From the NCBI GenBank assembly GCA_022824495.1, contig JAJDZU010000017.1, positions 18,954-82,953 on the forward strand: a DNA stretch of 64,000 bases, given 5' to 3'. This document shows positions 53,087 to 61,169 of this stretch, one piece after another (position 1 is the stretch's first letter; the number at the start of each line of letters is the position of its first letter). This DNA comes from Chloroflexota bacterium (GTDB lineage: Bacteria; Chloroflexota; UBA11872). A program made the position numbers and the translations under genes. The notes beneath the pieces are model-generated. The model did not search any database. It was given only the letters and a program-made list of their open reading frames with translations, and was not told the DNA's origin.

Positions 53087-54736
53087 CTACATTCGTTCGG
53101 GCGCTCGTATCCCCAGCAGGCCGAGCCCGTTGGCCAGCACCTGCTGCACGGCTCGGACCAATTCCAACCGCCGGGCGGTTCGCGCGGCGTCGTCCGTCAC
53201 CACCCGATGCTTGTTGTAATAGGAGTGGAAAACGCGTGCCAGATCCAGTAGGTAGTGCGTCACCCGATGGGGTTCGCGATTCTCACAGGCGTCGCCCACG
53301 ACCTCTGGAAAGGCCAGCAGACGCCGCGCCAGCGCCACGTCGTCGTCCGTCAGAGTCCCCGCCCCGCCGGCCGCGCCGGCCGTTGCCGCGGTGCGCCGGA
53401 TGCCCGCGCAGCGCGCATGCGCCATCTGTATGTAGTAGACGGGGTTTTCCGGGTCTTCGCGCTTGGCAAGGTCCAGGTCGAACTCCATCTGGCTGTCGAT
53501 GGCCTTGGACAGGAAGAAGTACCGGGTGGCCGCCGGTCCCACCTCATCCAGCACCTCGCGTAACGTCACGAACTTGCCGCTGCGCTTGCCCTGCCGGCCA
53601 AGTTCGCCGTCGGTGCGAATGCCGACCATCTGGGTGACCAGGATCTCCAGGCGCCCCGCGTCCGCGCTCCGATCCAACGCCTCCATGGCCGCATGCATCC
53701 GCGGCACGTGGCCGTGGTGGTCGGCGCCCCACACGTCGATCACCCGCTCGAATCCGCGCGTCTCGAACTTGTCCCGGTGATAGGCGATGTCCACGGCGAA
53801 GTAAGTCGGGTCGCCGCGCGAACGCACAAGGACGTTCTCGCGGTCGTCCGCGCCCGCGCCCCCGATGAACCAGACGGCGCCGTCGCGTTCAGCGACGAAA
53901 CCCTGCCCGTCCAGGGCCTGAAGCACGTCGTCCACGGCGCCACGATCGCGCATGGCCTGCTCGGAGAACCAAACGTCGAAATCGATCCCCAGGTCATCCA
54001 GATCCCGTCGAATCTCCCCCAGCCCAATCTCGACCGCCCGGGCCTCGAACGCCCGCGCGTCGCTCGGCGCCCCCTGGCCCAGCCAGCGCGCGCCGTCGTC
54101 GCGCGCGATCTGCTCGGCCCAGTCCGAGACGTAGTCGCCGCGGTAGCCGTCGCCCGGGAATGGCGCCTCTTCTCCAAGTGTCGCGGCGTAATGGTGATAG
54201 ACGCTCAGCCCCAGGATTTCGACCTGGTGCCCCGCATCGTTGACGTAGTACTCCCGCGTGACGTCGTAGCCACAGGCATCCAAGAGCCGCGCCAGGGCAT
54301 CGCCGACCACACCGCCGCGACCCGCGCCCGCCGTCAGCGGGCCGGTCGGATTGGCACTGACGTACTCAACCTGCACGCGCGATCCGGCGCCGGCCTGCGA
54401 ACCGCCAAACGCCGCGCCGGCCTCCAGGACCGTCGACAACTGCCGCAGCACCCAGTCGTCGTCGATCCAGAAGTTGATGAATCCCGGCCCGGCGGTCTCC
54501 ACCCGGCTCACGACGGGCGAGGCCGGCAGATTGGCCACGATGGCCTCGGCAATCCGACGCGGCGGTGCGCCAACAATACGGGCCAGGCGCAGGGCCTCGG
54601 AGCTCGAATAGTGCGCCAGCTCGTCGTCGCGCCGCTCCAGGTTGAAGTTGACCTCGGGCGTGGCGCCAACCGCGCCAGCGGCCTGGGCCGCGACGAGTCC
54701 TTCGGACAACAATGCGGAGAGCCGGCTGCGAATCAT
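53087..54736 (-). CDS. argS: Arginyl-tRNA synthetase, variant HIGH motif
   Basis: A 549-residue class I synthetase that charges tRNA-Arg. It has the N-terminal Add-1 domain (EVNFNLERRDDELAHYSSSEALRLARI, in part), VEYVSANPTGPL, YYVNDAGHQVEILGLS, DPTYFAVDIAYHRDKFE, VIDVWGADHHGHVPRM and ARVFHSYYNKHRV in the anticodon domain. The HIGH-type motif, normally HVGH, reads TAGA (residues 135-138). The KMSK-equivalent loop reads GKRSGKFVTL. Some ArgRS lineages have relaxed motifs, so activity is possible. Converges with the MutL pair. Confidence 0.9.
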   Translation of the reverse strand: MIRSRLSALLSEGLVAAQAAGAVGATPEVNFNLERRDDELAHYSSSEALRLARIVGAPPRRIAEAIVANLPASPVVSRVETAGPGFINFWIDDDWVLRQLSTVLEAGAAFGGSQAGAGSRVQVEYVSANPTGPLTAGAGRGGVVGDALARLLDACGYDVTREYYVNDAGHQVEILGLSVYHHYAATLGEEAPFPGDGYRGDYVSDWAEQIARDDGARWLGQGAPSDARAFEARAVEIGLGEIRRDLDDLGIDFDVWFSEQAMRDRGAVDDVLQALDGQGFVAERDGAVWFIGGAGADDRENVLVRSRGDPTYFAVDIAYHRDKFETRGFERVIDVWGADHHGHVPRMHAAMEALDRSADAGRLEILVTQMVGIRTDGELGRQGKRSGKFVTLREVLDEVGPAATRYFFLSKAIDSQMEFDLDLAKREDPENPVYYIQMAHARCAGIRRTAATAGAAGGAGTLTDDDVALARRLLAFPEVVGDACENREPHRVTHYLLDLARVFHSYYNKHRVVTDDAARTARRLELVRAVQQVLANGLGLLGIRAPERM

Positions 54737-54964
54737 GGTGGTTGGCCCGCGAAGGACTGGAGCGTGTCATGCACGTTCGCGCGGGATGCTCCGCGAGTAT
54801 AGCGAGAGCCTCGGAGGCGGAACACTGCCGTCGGACGCGTCGCCGAGCGCGGCTGGCGGTATAACCAGCACCTCACAATCTTGCGTGAGTTATGTCATCT
54901 AGTTAACATCTGTAAGGTGCGCCTGGACTGGCCTGAGTCCGGTTGAGCAGTGGCCGCCTAAGGA

Positions 54965-55510
54965 GTGTCGCGCGAGTTGCAGTGTCCACGGTGCTGGACG
55001 CGGCAGTACGGTGCTGTCGCCCGCTGTAGTAACTGTAGTAACGACCTCTTGCCCGGCCGGTCGCCCCGGCTCCGTAGATACGCACTGGGCCTCGCCGTCT
55101 TCTGTTTCGCAATCGCTGGCGGCGTTGCGCTGGGCGCCGAGCGCATCCCTCTTGCCTACCTGATCGTCGGCCTGGGGTTGGTGACGGCCATCGGCGCCGC
55201 GGTGTATGCGGTGCTACCCGCCTCGATGTCCAGCCGCTATCGGCAACGGGCCTTGGCACACCTGCGCGTCAACCCCGAACTCGCCCTCCTTGACTTGACC
55301 CGCGCAACTGAATTGGACCCCAACGACCGCAGCCTGCTGGTCGACCGCGCCCGCGCCTATCGCCTCCTGGGACAGCACCGAAAAGCCGCAGCCGACCTGC
55401 AAACCTACCTGCGGCACACCCGCGGCGAACCGCCCGCGCGCGTGGACCAGGCGCGGATGTTGCTAGAGCGCGTTGAATCCAGCGGCGGTCTCCGTCTCTG
55501 GGAGGTCTGA
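54965..55510 (+). CDS. Zinc-ribbon, two-helix membrane protein with TPR segment
   Basis: A 181-residue protein: CPRCWTRQYGAVARCSNC is a four-Cys zinc ribbon at residues 7-24. Two hydrophobic helices follow (LGLAVFCFAIAGGVALG, IPLAYLIVGLGLVTAIGAAVY). The cytoplasmic C-terminus has one to two TPR units (ALLDLTRATELDPNDRSLLVDRA, LGQHRKAAADLQTYL). The GTG at 54965 abuts an AAGGA; a TTG at 54977 with better spacing is equally plausible. Its 3' end overlaps the opposing isomerase gene by 48 bases. Function unknown. Confidence 0.72.
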   Translation: MSRELQCPRCWTRQYGAVARCSNCSNDLLPGRSPRLRRYALGLAVFCFAIAGGVALGAERIPLAYLIVGLGLVTAIGAAVYAVLPASMSSRYRQRALAHLRVNPELALLDLTRATELDPNDRSLLVDRARAYRLLGQHRKAAADLQTYLRHTRGEPPARVDQARMLLERVESSGGLRLWEV

Positions 55511-56317
55511 CGCAGGCCGACCCGCCGCCCACGCGTCGCCGATGCGTCGCAGCAGCGCCGCGGTAGCCGCCGGACCCGACGCGCCGGTTCCCACTTCAAA
55601 CGTCCACGCCCCATCGAACCCGATTTCAATCAGCGCCGCGGCTACCCGTCGCCAGTTGATGTTGCCCTGCCCCGGCGGCCAGTGCCGGTCCTCCACCGCG
55701 TCGGTGTCCTGCAGGTGCAGCGCGATCAGCCGGTCACCCGCAATCCGCGCCTCGTCCGCCGGATCCAGACCGTTGTTGTTGGCGTGGCCGGTGTCCAGGC
55801 AGATACCCACGGTCGACGGGTAATCGTCGACCACACGCAGCAGGTCCTCCATCCGGCACATCGGCCGCGGCTGACCCTTGTGCTGCAGGTTCTCGCAGGC
55901 CAGCCGGATGCCCAGCTCTTCGGCCCTGGCCGTCAGCGTGTCCAGCGAACGCCGAAAGGCGCCGGTGTGCAACGCCGCATCTGCGTTGGCGTTGCGGCCG
56001 GTGGGATGCACGATCACCGCAAACCCGCCAAGTTCGGCAAACGGTTCAAAACATGATTCCACTGACGCCACGGCCCGGGCGCGTTCGTCGTCATCAAGCG
56101 CCGCCAGGTTGACGCCAAGGTCGGAGTGAACCGTGCGGACCCAGACGCCGTGCCGGTTCAGGATGCGACGGCGCTCCCCGGCCGTGCGGTCATCCGCCAT
56201 GTCTTTGGTGTCGAAGAGTTCGCACTGCGTGAAGCCGGCGGCGGCAACTTCGGCGATGACCTGGTCAAAGGGCACACCGTTGGGCCACAGGGCAGTGGCC
56301 AGGCTGAAGACAGGCAT
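55463..56317 (-). CDS. Sugar phosphate isomerase/epimerase-like TIM barrel
   Basis: A 284-residue AP-endonuclease-2/xylose-isomerase-like barrel. It has FSLATALWPNG, VWVRTVHSDLGVN, VIVHPTGRNAN, IRLACENLQHKG (metal Glu), VGICLDTGHANNNGL (metal Asp and His), LIALHLQDTD and GAWTFEVG (metal Glu), which together form the typical divalent metal site. Members interconvert keto sugars or inositol derivatives; the substrate is unknown. It starts three bases after nadE in a minus-strand operon. Confidence 0.85.
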   Translation of the reverse strand: MPVFSLATALWPNGVPFDQVIAEVAAAGFTQCELFDTKDMADDRTAGERRRILNRHGVWVRTVHSDLGVNLAALDDDERARAVASVESCFEPFAELGGFAVIVHPTGRNANADAALHTGAFRRSLDTLTARAEELGIRLACENLQHKGQPRPMCRMEDLLRVVDDYPSTVGICLDTGHANNNGLDPADEARIAGDRLIALHLQDTDAVEDRHWPPGQGNINWRRVAAALIEIGFDGAWTFEVGTGASGPAATAALLRRIGDAWAAGRPASDLPETETAAGFNAL

Positions 56318-56320
56318 CGG

Positions 56321-57178
56321 TTAGCGTCCCCAATCGCGCGGGTAGCGGAAGTCTCGGTCAATCGTACGGTTTGAGAGCTTGGCGATCAGCGGCAGCCGCC
56401 GCTTGAACTGCGAGCGCACCACCCGGCGCTGCAAGTCATGCACCAGGCCCGCCTCGAACCCGTCCGCGATCAGGTCCTCCGCCGCGTACATCTCGTCGAT
56501 CAACAAGTAAAGCGCCTGGTCCGCGGTCTCGTAATCGAACCCAAGCTCATCCTCGTCCGACTGCCCGACCCACAAGTCGGCGCTGGGAGCTTTTTCTCGG
56601 ATTGCGCGTGGAATCTCCAGCGCCTCCGCCAGGGCGCGCACCTGGGCTTTATAGAGGTCCCCGATCGGGTTCACGGCGCTGGCCATGTCGCCAAACTGGG
56701 TTCCGTACCCCAGCAGCAGTTCAGTCTTGTTGCTGGTGCCCACCACCAGTCCCCCGAACGCCTCGGACTGGTCGTAGAGCGCGATCATCCGCGCGCGCGC
56801 CATGATGTTCCCGCGCCGCAACGGGCTGGGATCTTCATCCAGTTCGCCCAGCAACCCGTCAACAGCCGCCGAAATCTCGATAACCCTGGACGGGATCCCC
56901 AGCTGATCCACCAGCGTCTCGGCATCGGCGCGACTGGCCGGATTGCTCGTGCGGTAGGGCATCAGCACGGCCAGCACCCGCTCGGGACCAAAGGCGCGGG
57001 CCGCCAGGGCGCAGCTCACCGCGGAGTCGATCCCGCCGGACAACGCGATAACGGCGCGCTGGATACCGAATTTCTCAAGCTCTTCACGAATGAACGCTTC
57101 AAGAACCCGGCAGGTCAGCCCCGCGTCGAGATCGAGCCCCCGCCGCGCCCGTTCGCGCAGACTCACCTCAACCGTCAT
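56321..57178 (-). CDS. nadE: NAD synthetase, ammonia-utilising domain
   Basis: This domain amidates deamido-NAD to NAD with ATP. The 285-residue protein has the PP-loop VIALSGGIDSAVSCALAARA, MPYRTSNPASRADAE, GNIMARARMIALYDQ, VVGTSNKTELLLGYGTQFGD and REKAPSADLWVGQSDEDELGF. The start overlaps the preceding nitrilase-type gene by 11 bases. Together they match the two domains of glutamine-dependent NAD synthetase, which is usually one polypeptide. Confidence 0.92.
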   Translation of the reverse strand: MTVEVSLRERARRGLDLDAGLTCRVLEAFIREELEKFGIQRAVIALSGGIDSAVSCALAARAFGPERVLAVLMPYRTSNPASRADAETLVDQLGIPSRVIEISAAVDGLLGELDEDPSPLRRGNIMARARMIALYDQSEAFGGLVVGTSNKTELLLGYGTQFGDMASAVNPIGDLYKAQVRALAEALEIPRAIREKAPSADLWVGQSDEDELGFDYETADQALYLLIDEMYAAEDLIADGFEAGLVHDLQRRVVRSQFKRRLPLIAKLSNRTIDRDFRYPRDWGR

Positions 57179-58037
57179 CCAGCCGGTGCCGCTGGGCGGC
57201 GATGCGGGCGAACTCCAGGCCGTTCAGCGTCACGTTTTCGTCGCGACGTAGCGGCAGGCGCGTGCGCTGGCGCCGCAGCGGCGCGTCGGTCAGCGTGGCG
57301 AACACCAGCGCCTCGTCAAAGTCCGGCGCGCGAACCAGCACCTCGCCGTCGGGACCAACCACCTCGGACCCGCCCCAGAAATTCACGCCATCCTCAAAGC
57401 CGACCCGGTTGCAATGCACCACGTAGCAGACGTGCAGCGTGGCGTAGAGCCGGTTCATGGCCCGCCAGGTCTCCGCCGATCCCAGTTCGTTCGATCCGCC
57501 CGCCACCCCGCGCCCCGGACTGCTGGACAGCCCGTAGATCACGTCGGCGCCGTCCGCCGCCGCGATGCTGGCCGTGGTGGGGTGCCACAAGTCCTCGCAG
57601 ATCAGCATCGACTTCCGGCCAAACCGCGAGTCGAACGCCCGCACCGCCCCGCCCCCGGCCAGGTCGCGCGCCTCGTCGAAAAGGCCGTAGGTCACCAGGT
57701 AGACCTTGTGGTGGACGTGAACGAACTCGCCGTCGTGCAGGTAGCCGGCCGCCGGCAGGAAGCGGTGGTCCGTGGTTTCCTCCACGAACCCGAAAATCAC
57801 GTCCAGCTTGCGGCTCGCCTCGCGTAGCGGGTCCAGCCGCGCATCGTCCCGCGGCAGCGCCACATCCGGCACCAGGTCGCTGAGGAAGTACCCCGTCAGC
57901 GACTGCTCGGGAAACACCACCACGTCGGCGCCGTCCGCCGCTGCTCGCTCGATGTAGTCCAGGTGCAGCGCCAGGTTGCGATCCAGATCGCCCAGGGCCG
58001 GCCGAATCTGGGCCAATGCCAGCCGAAAATCGTGCAC
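57168..58037 (-). CDS. Nitrilase-type glutaminase subunit for NAD synthesis
   Basis: A 289-residue carbon-nitrogen hydrolase. The catalytic triad is Glu in VVFPEQSLTGY, Lys in VHHKVYLVTYGLFDEARD and Cys in MLICEDLWHP. The order LALAQIRPALGDLDRNL, NCxxV-like CYVVHCNRVGFEDGVNFWGGS fits the glutaminase domain of NadE. It overlaps nadE by 11 bases and should feed it ammonia from glutamine as a split enzyme; ammonia channelling would need a protein complex. Confidence 0.87.
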   Translation of the reverse strand: MHDFRLALAQIRPALGDLDRNLALHLDYIERAAADGADVVVFPEQSLTGYFLSDLVPDVALPRDDARLDPLREASRKLDVIFGFVEETTDHRFLPAAGYLHDGEFVHVHHKVYLVTYGLFDEARDLAGGGAVRAFDSRFGRKSMLICEDLWHPTTASIAAADGADVIYGLSSSPGRGVAGGSNELGSAETWRAMNRLYATLHVCYVVHCNRVGFEDGVNFWGGSEVVGPDGEVLVRAPDFDEALVFATLTDAPLRRQRTRLPLRRDENVTLNGLEFARIAAQRHRLDDG

Positions 58038-58135
58038 GGCGCCTCGCCGGGCGGTCAGTCGGCGTCAGTCTAACGGCGAATCTTCACGGCGACGCCGGTC
58101 GTAGCGTTTCGTACCGAGGGCGCACCGTCTCTGCC

Positions 58136-58141
58136 TATACT
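58136..58141 (+). promoter_or_regulatory. Candidate -10 element of the HtrA-type gene
   Basis: TATACT matches five of six bases of the -10 consensus and ends 13 bases before the ATG at 58155. A TG pair lies two bases upstream of it, near an extended -10. No matching -35 was seen. Confidence 0.35.
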
Positions 58142-58154
58142 CGAAATAACCCGA

Positions 58155-59348
58155 ATGATTGATCGTCCCATGTCGCAATCGCCATCCCCTCGGCCCCCTC
58201 TGGTTCTCTCCCGTTGGATCGTCGGGCTCTTGGCGCTCACCGTCGTCCTTGGCACCGGCGGCGGCGCGGTCACCGGATACCTGGCGGGTCGCGCGGCCGT
58301 CCCATCCCCAACGCCGGCCCCCGTCGCGCCCCAACCACGGCCGTCCCCCGTTGCCAACGCCGCGGCCATCCCGGCCGCCGCGCCCACCTCCTACGTCAAC
58401 CTGCTGGAAGAACTGATGCCCGCCGTCGTTACCGTCGAAGCCCGCCAGGGCGTGCTCAACCGCGGCGTCGGTATCGGAACCGGGTTCTTCTACAACGAGG
58501 ACGGCCGCATCCTCACCAACGCCCACGTCCTGCCCGAAGACTCCAACGACGACGTGCGCATCACCTTGTCCGACGGACAGCGCATCTCCGCGAAGATCCT
58601 TGGTCGCGATGTGTGGGGCGACGTCGCCGTCCTGCAGGCCGAGGGCGGGCCGTTCCCCGCGCTGGAACTGGCCGAGAACCTCGACCTGCGCGTCGGTGAG
58701 CCCGTCCTGGCCATCGGCAGCCCGCGCAACTTCCGCAACACCGCCACCTCCGGCATCGTCAGCGGCCTTGATCGCCTCATCCCGCGAACCGTCAACACCG
58801 ACAGCGGCCCCATGGCCATCCCGTTGCGCGGCCTCATCCAGACCGACGCCGCCGTTAACCAGGGCAACAGCGGCGGCCCCTTGGTCACCGGCGACGGCCG
58901 CGTCATCGGCATCAACACCGCCGTGCAGTCCAATGCCAACGACATCGGCTTCGCCCTGCCCATCGCGGACATCATTCGCCGCTTGCCGGAGCTCGAGTCG
59001 ACCGGAACCGTCGCCCGCGGCCTCCTCGGCGTGCGCTACCAGTTGGTCGATCCCGAACTCGACAGATTCGCCGGCACGCCCTATCCCTACGCCGTGGCCG
59101 TCAGCGCGGTCATGCCGGACACCACCGCCGAAGCTGCGGGCGTCCGCGCCGGCGATCTGATCGTGGCCGTCAACGGCCAGGCCTTGACCCGCGACTTCAA
59201 CCTGTCGCACGCCATCGACGGCGTGCGCGTGGGCGAACCGGTCACCCTCTCCGTCCGGCGCATGGGCCAGCTGCTGGACCTTGAGGCAACACTCACGGCG
59301 CGGCCGCGCGCCACCAGTACCACGCCGCAAAACCTGCCCCCGAACTAA
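58155..59348 (+). CDS. HtrA/DegP-like membrane-anchored serine protease
   Basis: A 397-residue trypsin-like protease with a PDZ domain. The N-terminus has one membrane anchor (WIVGLLALTVVLGTGGGAVTGYLAG, in part) and a Pro/Ala linker. The catalytic triad is His in ILTNAHVLPED, Asp in GDVAVLQAEG and Ser in QGNSGGPLVTGD. The oxyanion region IGSPRNF and VSGLDRLIPR fit HtrA. The single PDZ domain (~295-380) contains TTAEAAGVRAGDLIVAVNGQ. It should act outside the membrane in protein quality control. ATG at 58155, or 58170 as an alternative. Confidence 0.92.
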   Translation: MIDRPMSQSPSPRPPLVLSRWIVGLLALTVVLGTGGGAVTGYLAGRAAVPSPTPAPVAPQPRPSPVANAAAIPAAAPTSYVNLLEELMPAVVTVEARQGVLNRGVGIGTGFFYNEDGRILTNAHVLPEDSNDDVRITLSDGQRISAKILGRDVWGDVAVLQAEGGPFPALELAENLDLRVGEPVLAIGSPRNFRNTATSGIVSGLDRLIPRTVNTDSGPMAIPLRGLIQTDAAVNQGNSGGPLVTGDGRVIGINTAVQSNANDIGFALPIADIIRRLPELESTGTVARGLLGVRYQLVDPELDRFAGTPYPYAVAVSAVMPDTTAEAAGVRAGDLIVAVNGQALTRDFNLSHAIDGVRVGEPVTLSVRRMGQLLDLEATLTARPRATSTTPQNLPPN

Positions 59349-59425
59349 CCCGAGTCACGTCGTGGCTGCCGGGCGCATACGATATGGGCCGGTGAATTGT
59401 TGCCGGGGCACGTCGGAGGCGCGGT

Positions 59426-60571
59426 GTGAACGACTTGAACATCAAGCTGGGCATTGAGGAAGAATTCTTCCTCGTCGACCCCCAGTCCCGCGACCTCCTG
59501 GCCGATCCCGACGTCCGCATCTTCGAGGCCTGCGAGAACCACGGCGGCCCGCACAAGTTCGTCCGGGAATTCCTCCGCACCCAGATCGAATCCAACTCCC
59601 GCGTCTGCGATTCCGTGCCCGACGTCCGCACCGCCCTGCTCGAGACGCGCCGCGTCGTCATCCAGGCCGCCGAGACCTACGGCGCCGCCGTCATGGCCGC
59701 CTCAACCCACCCCTTCGCCGACTGGAAGGAACAGGCCCCCACGCCCCGCGAACGCTACGAGCGCTTCGTCGTCACCTTCCAGGACAGCGTGCGCCGATTC
59801 CTGATCAGCGGCATGCACATCCACGCCGGCTTCGGCGATCCCAATTCGCGCATCCGCGTCATGACCGCCATCCGCCGCTACCTGCCCGTCCTCCACGCGC
59901 TCTCCGCCTCGTCGCCTTTCGTCGAAGGCCGCGAAACCGGCTTCAAATCCTTTCGCCTCAACCTGATGACCAACCTTCCCCGCACCGGCCTGCCGGGCCC
60001 GCTCCGCTCCCGCGCCGAGTTCGACCGCCTGGTCGCCGACTACCAGCGCATGGACTTCATTGGCGACGCCAGCGAACTCTGGTGGGACATCCGGCCCTCC
60101 GGCAAGTTCCCAACCATCGAAATGCGCATCGGCGACGTCTGCACCCGCATCGACGACGCCATGTGCATCGTCGCCCTCTACGCCTCCCTCGTCCGCTACC
60201 TGCTCCGCCAGGACCAGGCCGGCGAGCTCCCGCCCGAACCGCCCACCGAGATCATTGCCGAGAACCGCTGGCTCGCCCAGCGCTACGGCGTGCTGGCCTT
60301 CTTTGGTGACGAGCAGGGCGGCGGACGCAAGGACATCATCGACGTCACCGAAGAACTCGTGAACACGCTCACGGACGACGCCCGCGCCCTCGACTGCGAA
60401 CCCGAGCTGCGCCACGCCCTCGCCATCATCACCGAAGGCACCGCCGCCGACCGCCAGGTCGACCTCTACCGCCTGCGACGCCTCGAAGGCGACGCCCACC
60501 AACAAGCCCTGCACCAGGTTGTCGACCACGTCCTCGCCGAAACCCGCGCCAGCATCCACCCCTCGGCCTGA
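59426..60571 (+). CDS. Carboxylate-amine ligase, GCS2/YbdK family
   Basis: A 381-residue ATP-dependent ligase of the glutamate-cysteine ligase 2 family. It has KLGIEEEFFLVDP (the EEE/EEEF metal motif), EFLRTQIESNSRVCDSV, VMAASTHPFADW, ISGMHIHAGFGD and the substrate segment FPTIEMRIGDVCTRIDDAM. YbdK-type enzymes show weak glutamate-cysteine ligase activity and their natural product is uncertain. GTG at 59426 follows GGAGG (59416-59420). It could make a low-molecular-weight thiol precursor. Confidence 0.88.
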   Translation: MNDLNIKLGIEEEFFLVDPQSRDLLADPDVRIFEACENHGGPHKFVREFLRTQIESNSRVCDSVPDVRTALLETRRVVIQAAETYGAAVMAASTHPFADWKEQAPTPRERYERFVVTFQDSVRRFLISGMHIHAGFGDPNSRIRVMTAIRRYLPVLHALSASSPFVEGRETGFKSFRLNLMTNLPRTGLPGPLRSRAEFDRLVADYQRMDFIGDASELWWDIRPSGKFPTIEMRIGDVCTRIDDAMCIVALYASLVRYLLRQDQAGELPPEPPTEIIAENRWLAQRYGVLAFFGDEQGGGRKDIIDVTEELVNTLTDDARALDCEPELRHALAIITEGTAADRQVDLYRLRRLEGDAHQQALHQVVDHVLAETRASIHPSA

Positions 60572-60760
60572 CGGACTAAGCCCCAGGCAGTAGCCATTCG
60601 CCTGTCATTTGTGTGTGGCGGCAGCCTAAACGCATAGCCTGCTGGCCACGTGGGCGCTAGGGCGCGTGCGCAAAACCACCAGGGCTCGCGTGACGCTCTT
60701 ATTTCACCGTGGCTGAGTTTCGGGGCCGCCCCTCGCCCGAGAGACCGCCGCGTCGCTTCG

Positions 60761-60961
60761 CTAGACCGTCTCGAACTCCAAAGCCGACAGGTTGAGGTCC
60801 GAGGACCGCTTCGAAAGGTGCAGCAGCTCCACGCCAATCACCTCATGCACCTCGTTGTAGTCCAGCACGACGCCCGGCGAGACTTCCTCCGACTCGACGA
60901 TTTCCGAGTCGTCCAGGCGCAGGTACAGCGCGTCCGCTTCCCGGTCCACGTTCAGCTTCAT
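60761..60961 (-). CDS. DUF2283-family small protein
   Basis: A 66-residue protein matching the DUF2283 pattern: LNVDREADALYLRLDDSEI, EVSPGVVLDYNEVHEVIGVELL and a short tail. A GAGGTGAG box precedes the ATG. Members are found beside toxin-antitoxin or HTH genes, but no partner is adjacent here. Function unknown. Confidence 0.8.
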   Translation of the reverse strand: MKLNVDREADALYLRLDDSEIVESEEVSPGVVLDYNEVHEVIGVELLHLSKRSSDLNLSALEFETV

Positions 60962-61130
60962 AGCTCACCTCGCATGCCGCGATCAAAGAATACGCTGACC
61001 ACGCACTGCATCCCTCAGCTTGCATGAGCGGCCACCACAATCTGGGTTGCACCGCACAAGCACAGAGGTGCGCTCCATCGAGCCGACGCACCGAATGACC
61101 GGCCAAGCCCAGCGCGCAATTCCCGGCACC

Positions 61131-61159
61131 TTGACCAAAGACGTCCCGACGTCTAAAGT
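61131..61159 (+). promoter_or_regulatory. Promoter of the DNA methyltransferase gene
   Basis: TTGACC (61131-61136) and TAAAGT (61154-61159) with a 17-base spacer give a good sigma-70-type promoter. The -10 ends 10 bases before the chosen ATG at 61170, so the transcript would start only a few bases upstream of it, nearly leaderless. Confidence 0.6.
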
Positions 61160-61169
61160 CCAGCCCGAG

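Noticed and set aside
58065..59330. 421-codon minus-strand frame opposite the HtrA-type gene
   Set aside because: Gly/Asp/Val-rich shadow of the protease, which has an intact catalytic triad.
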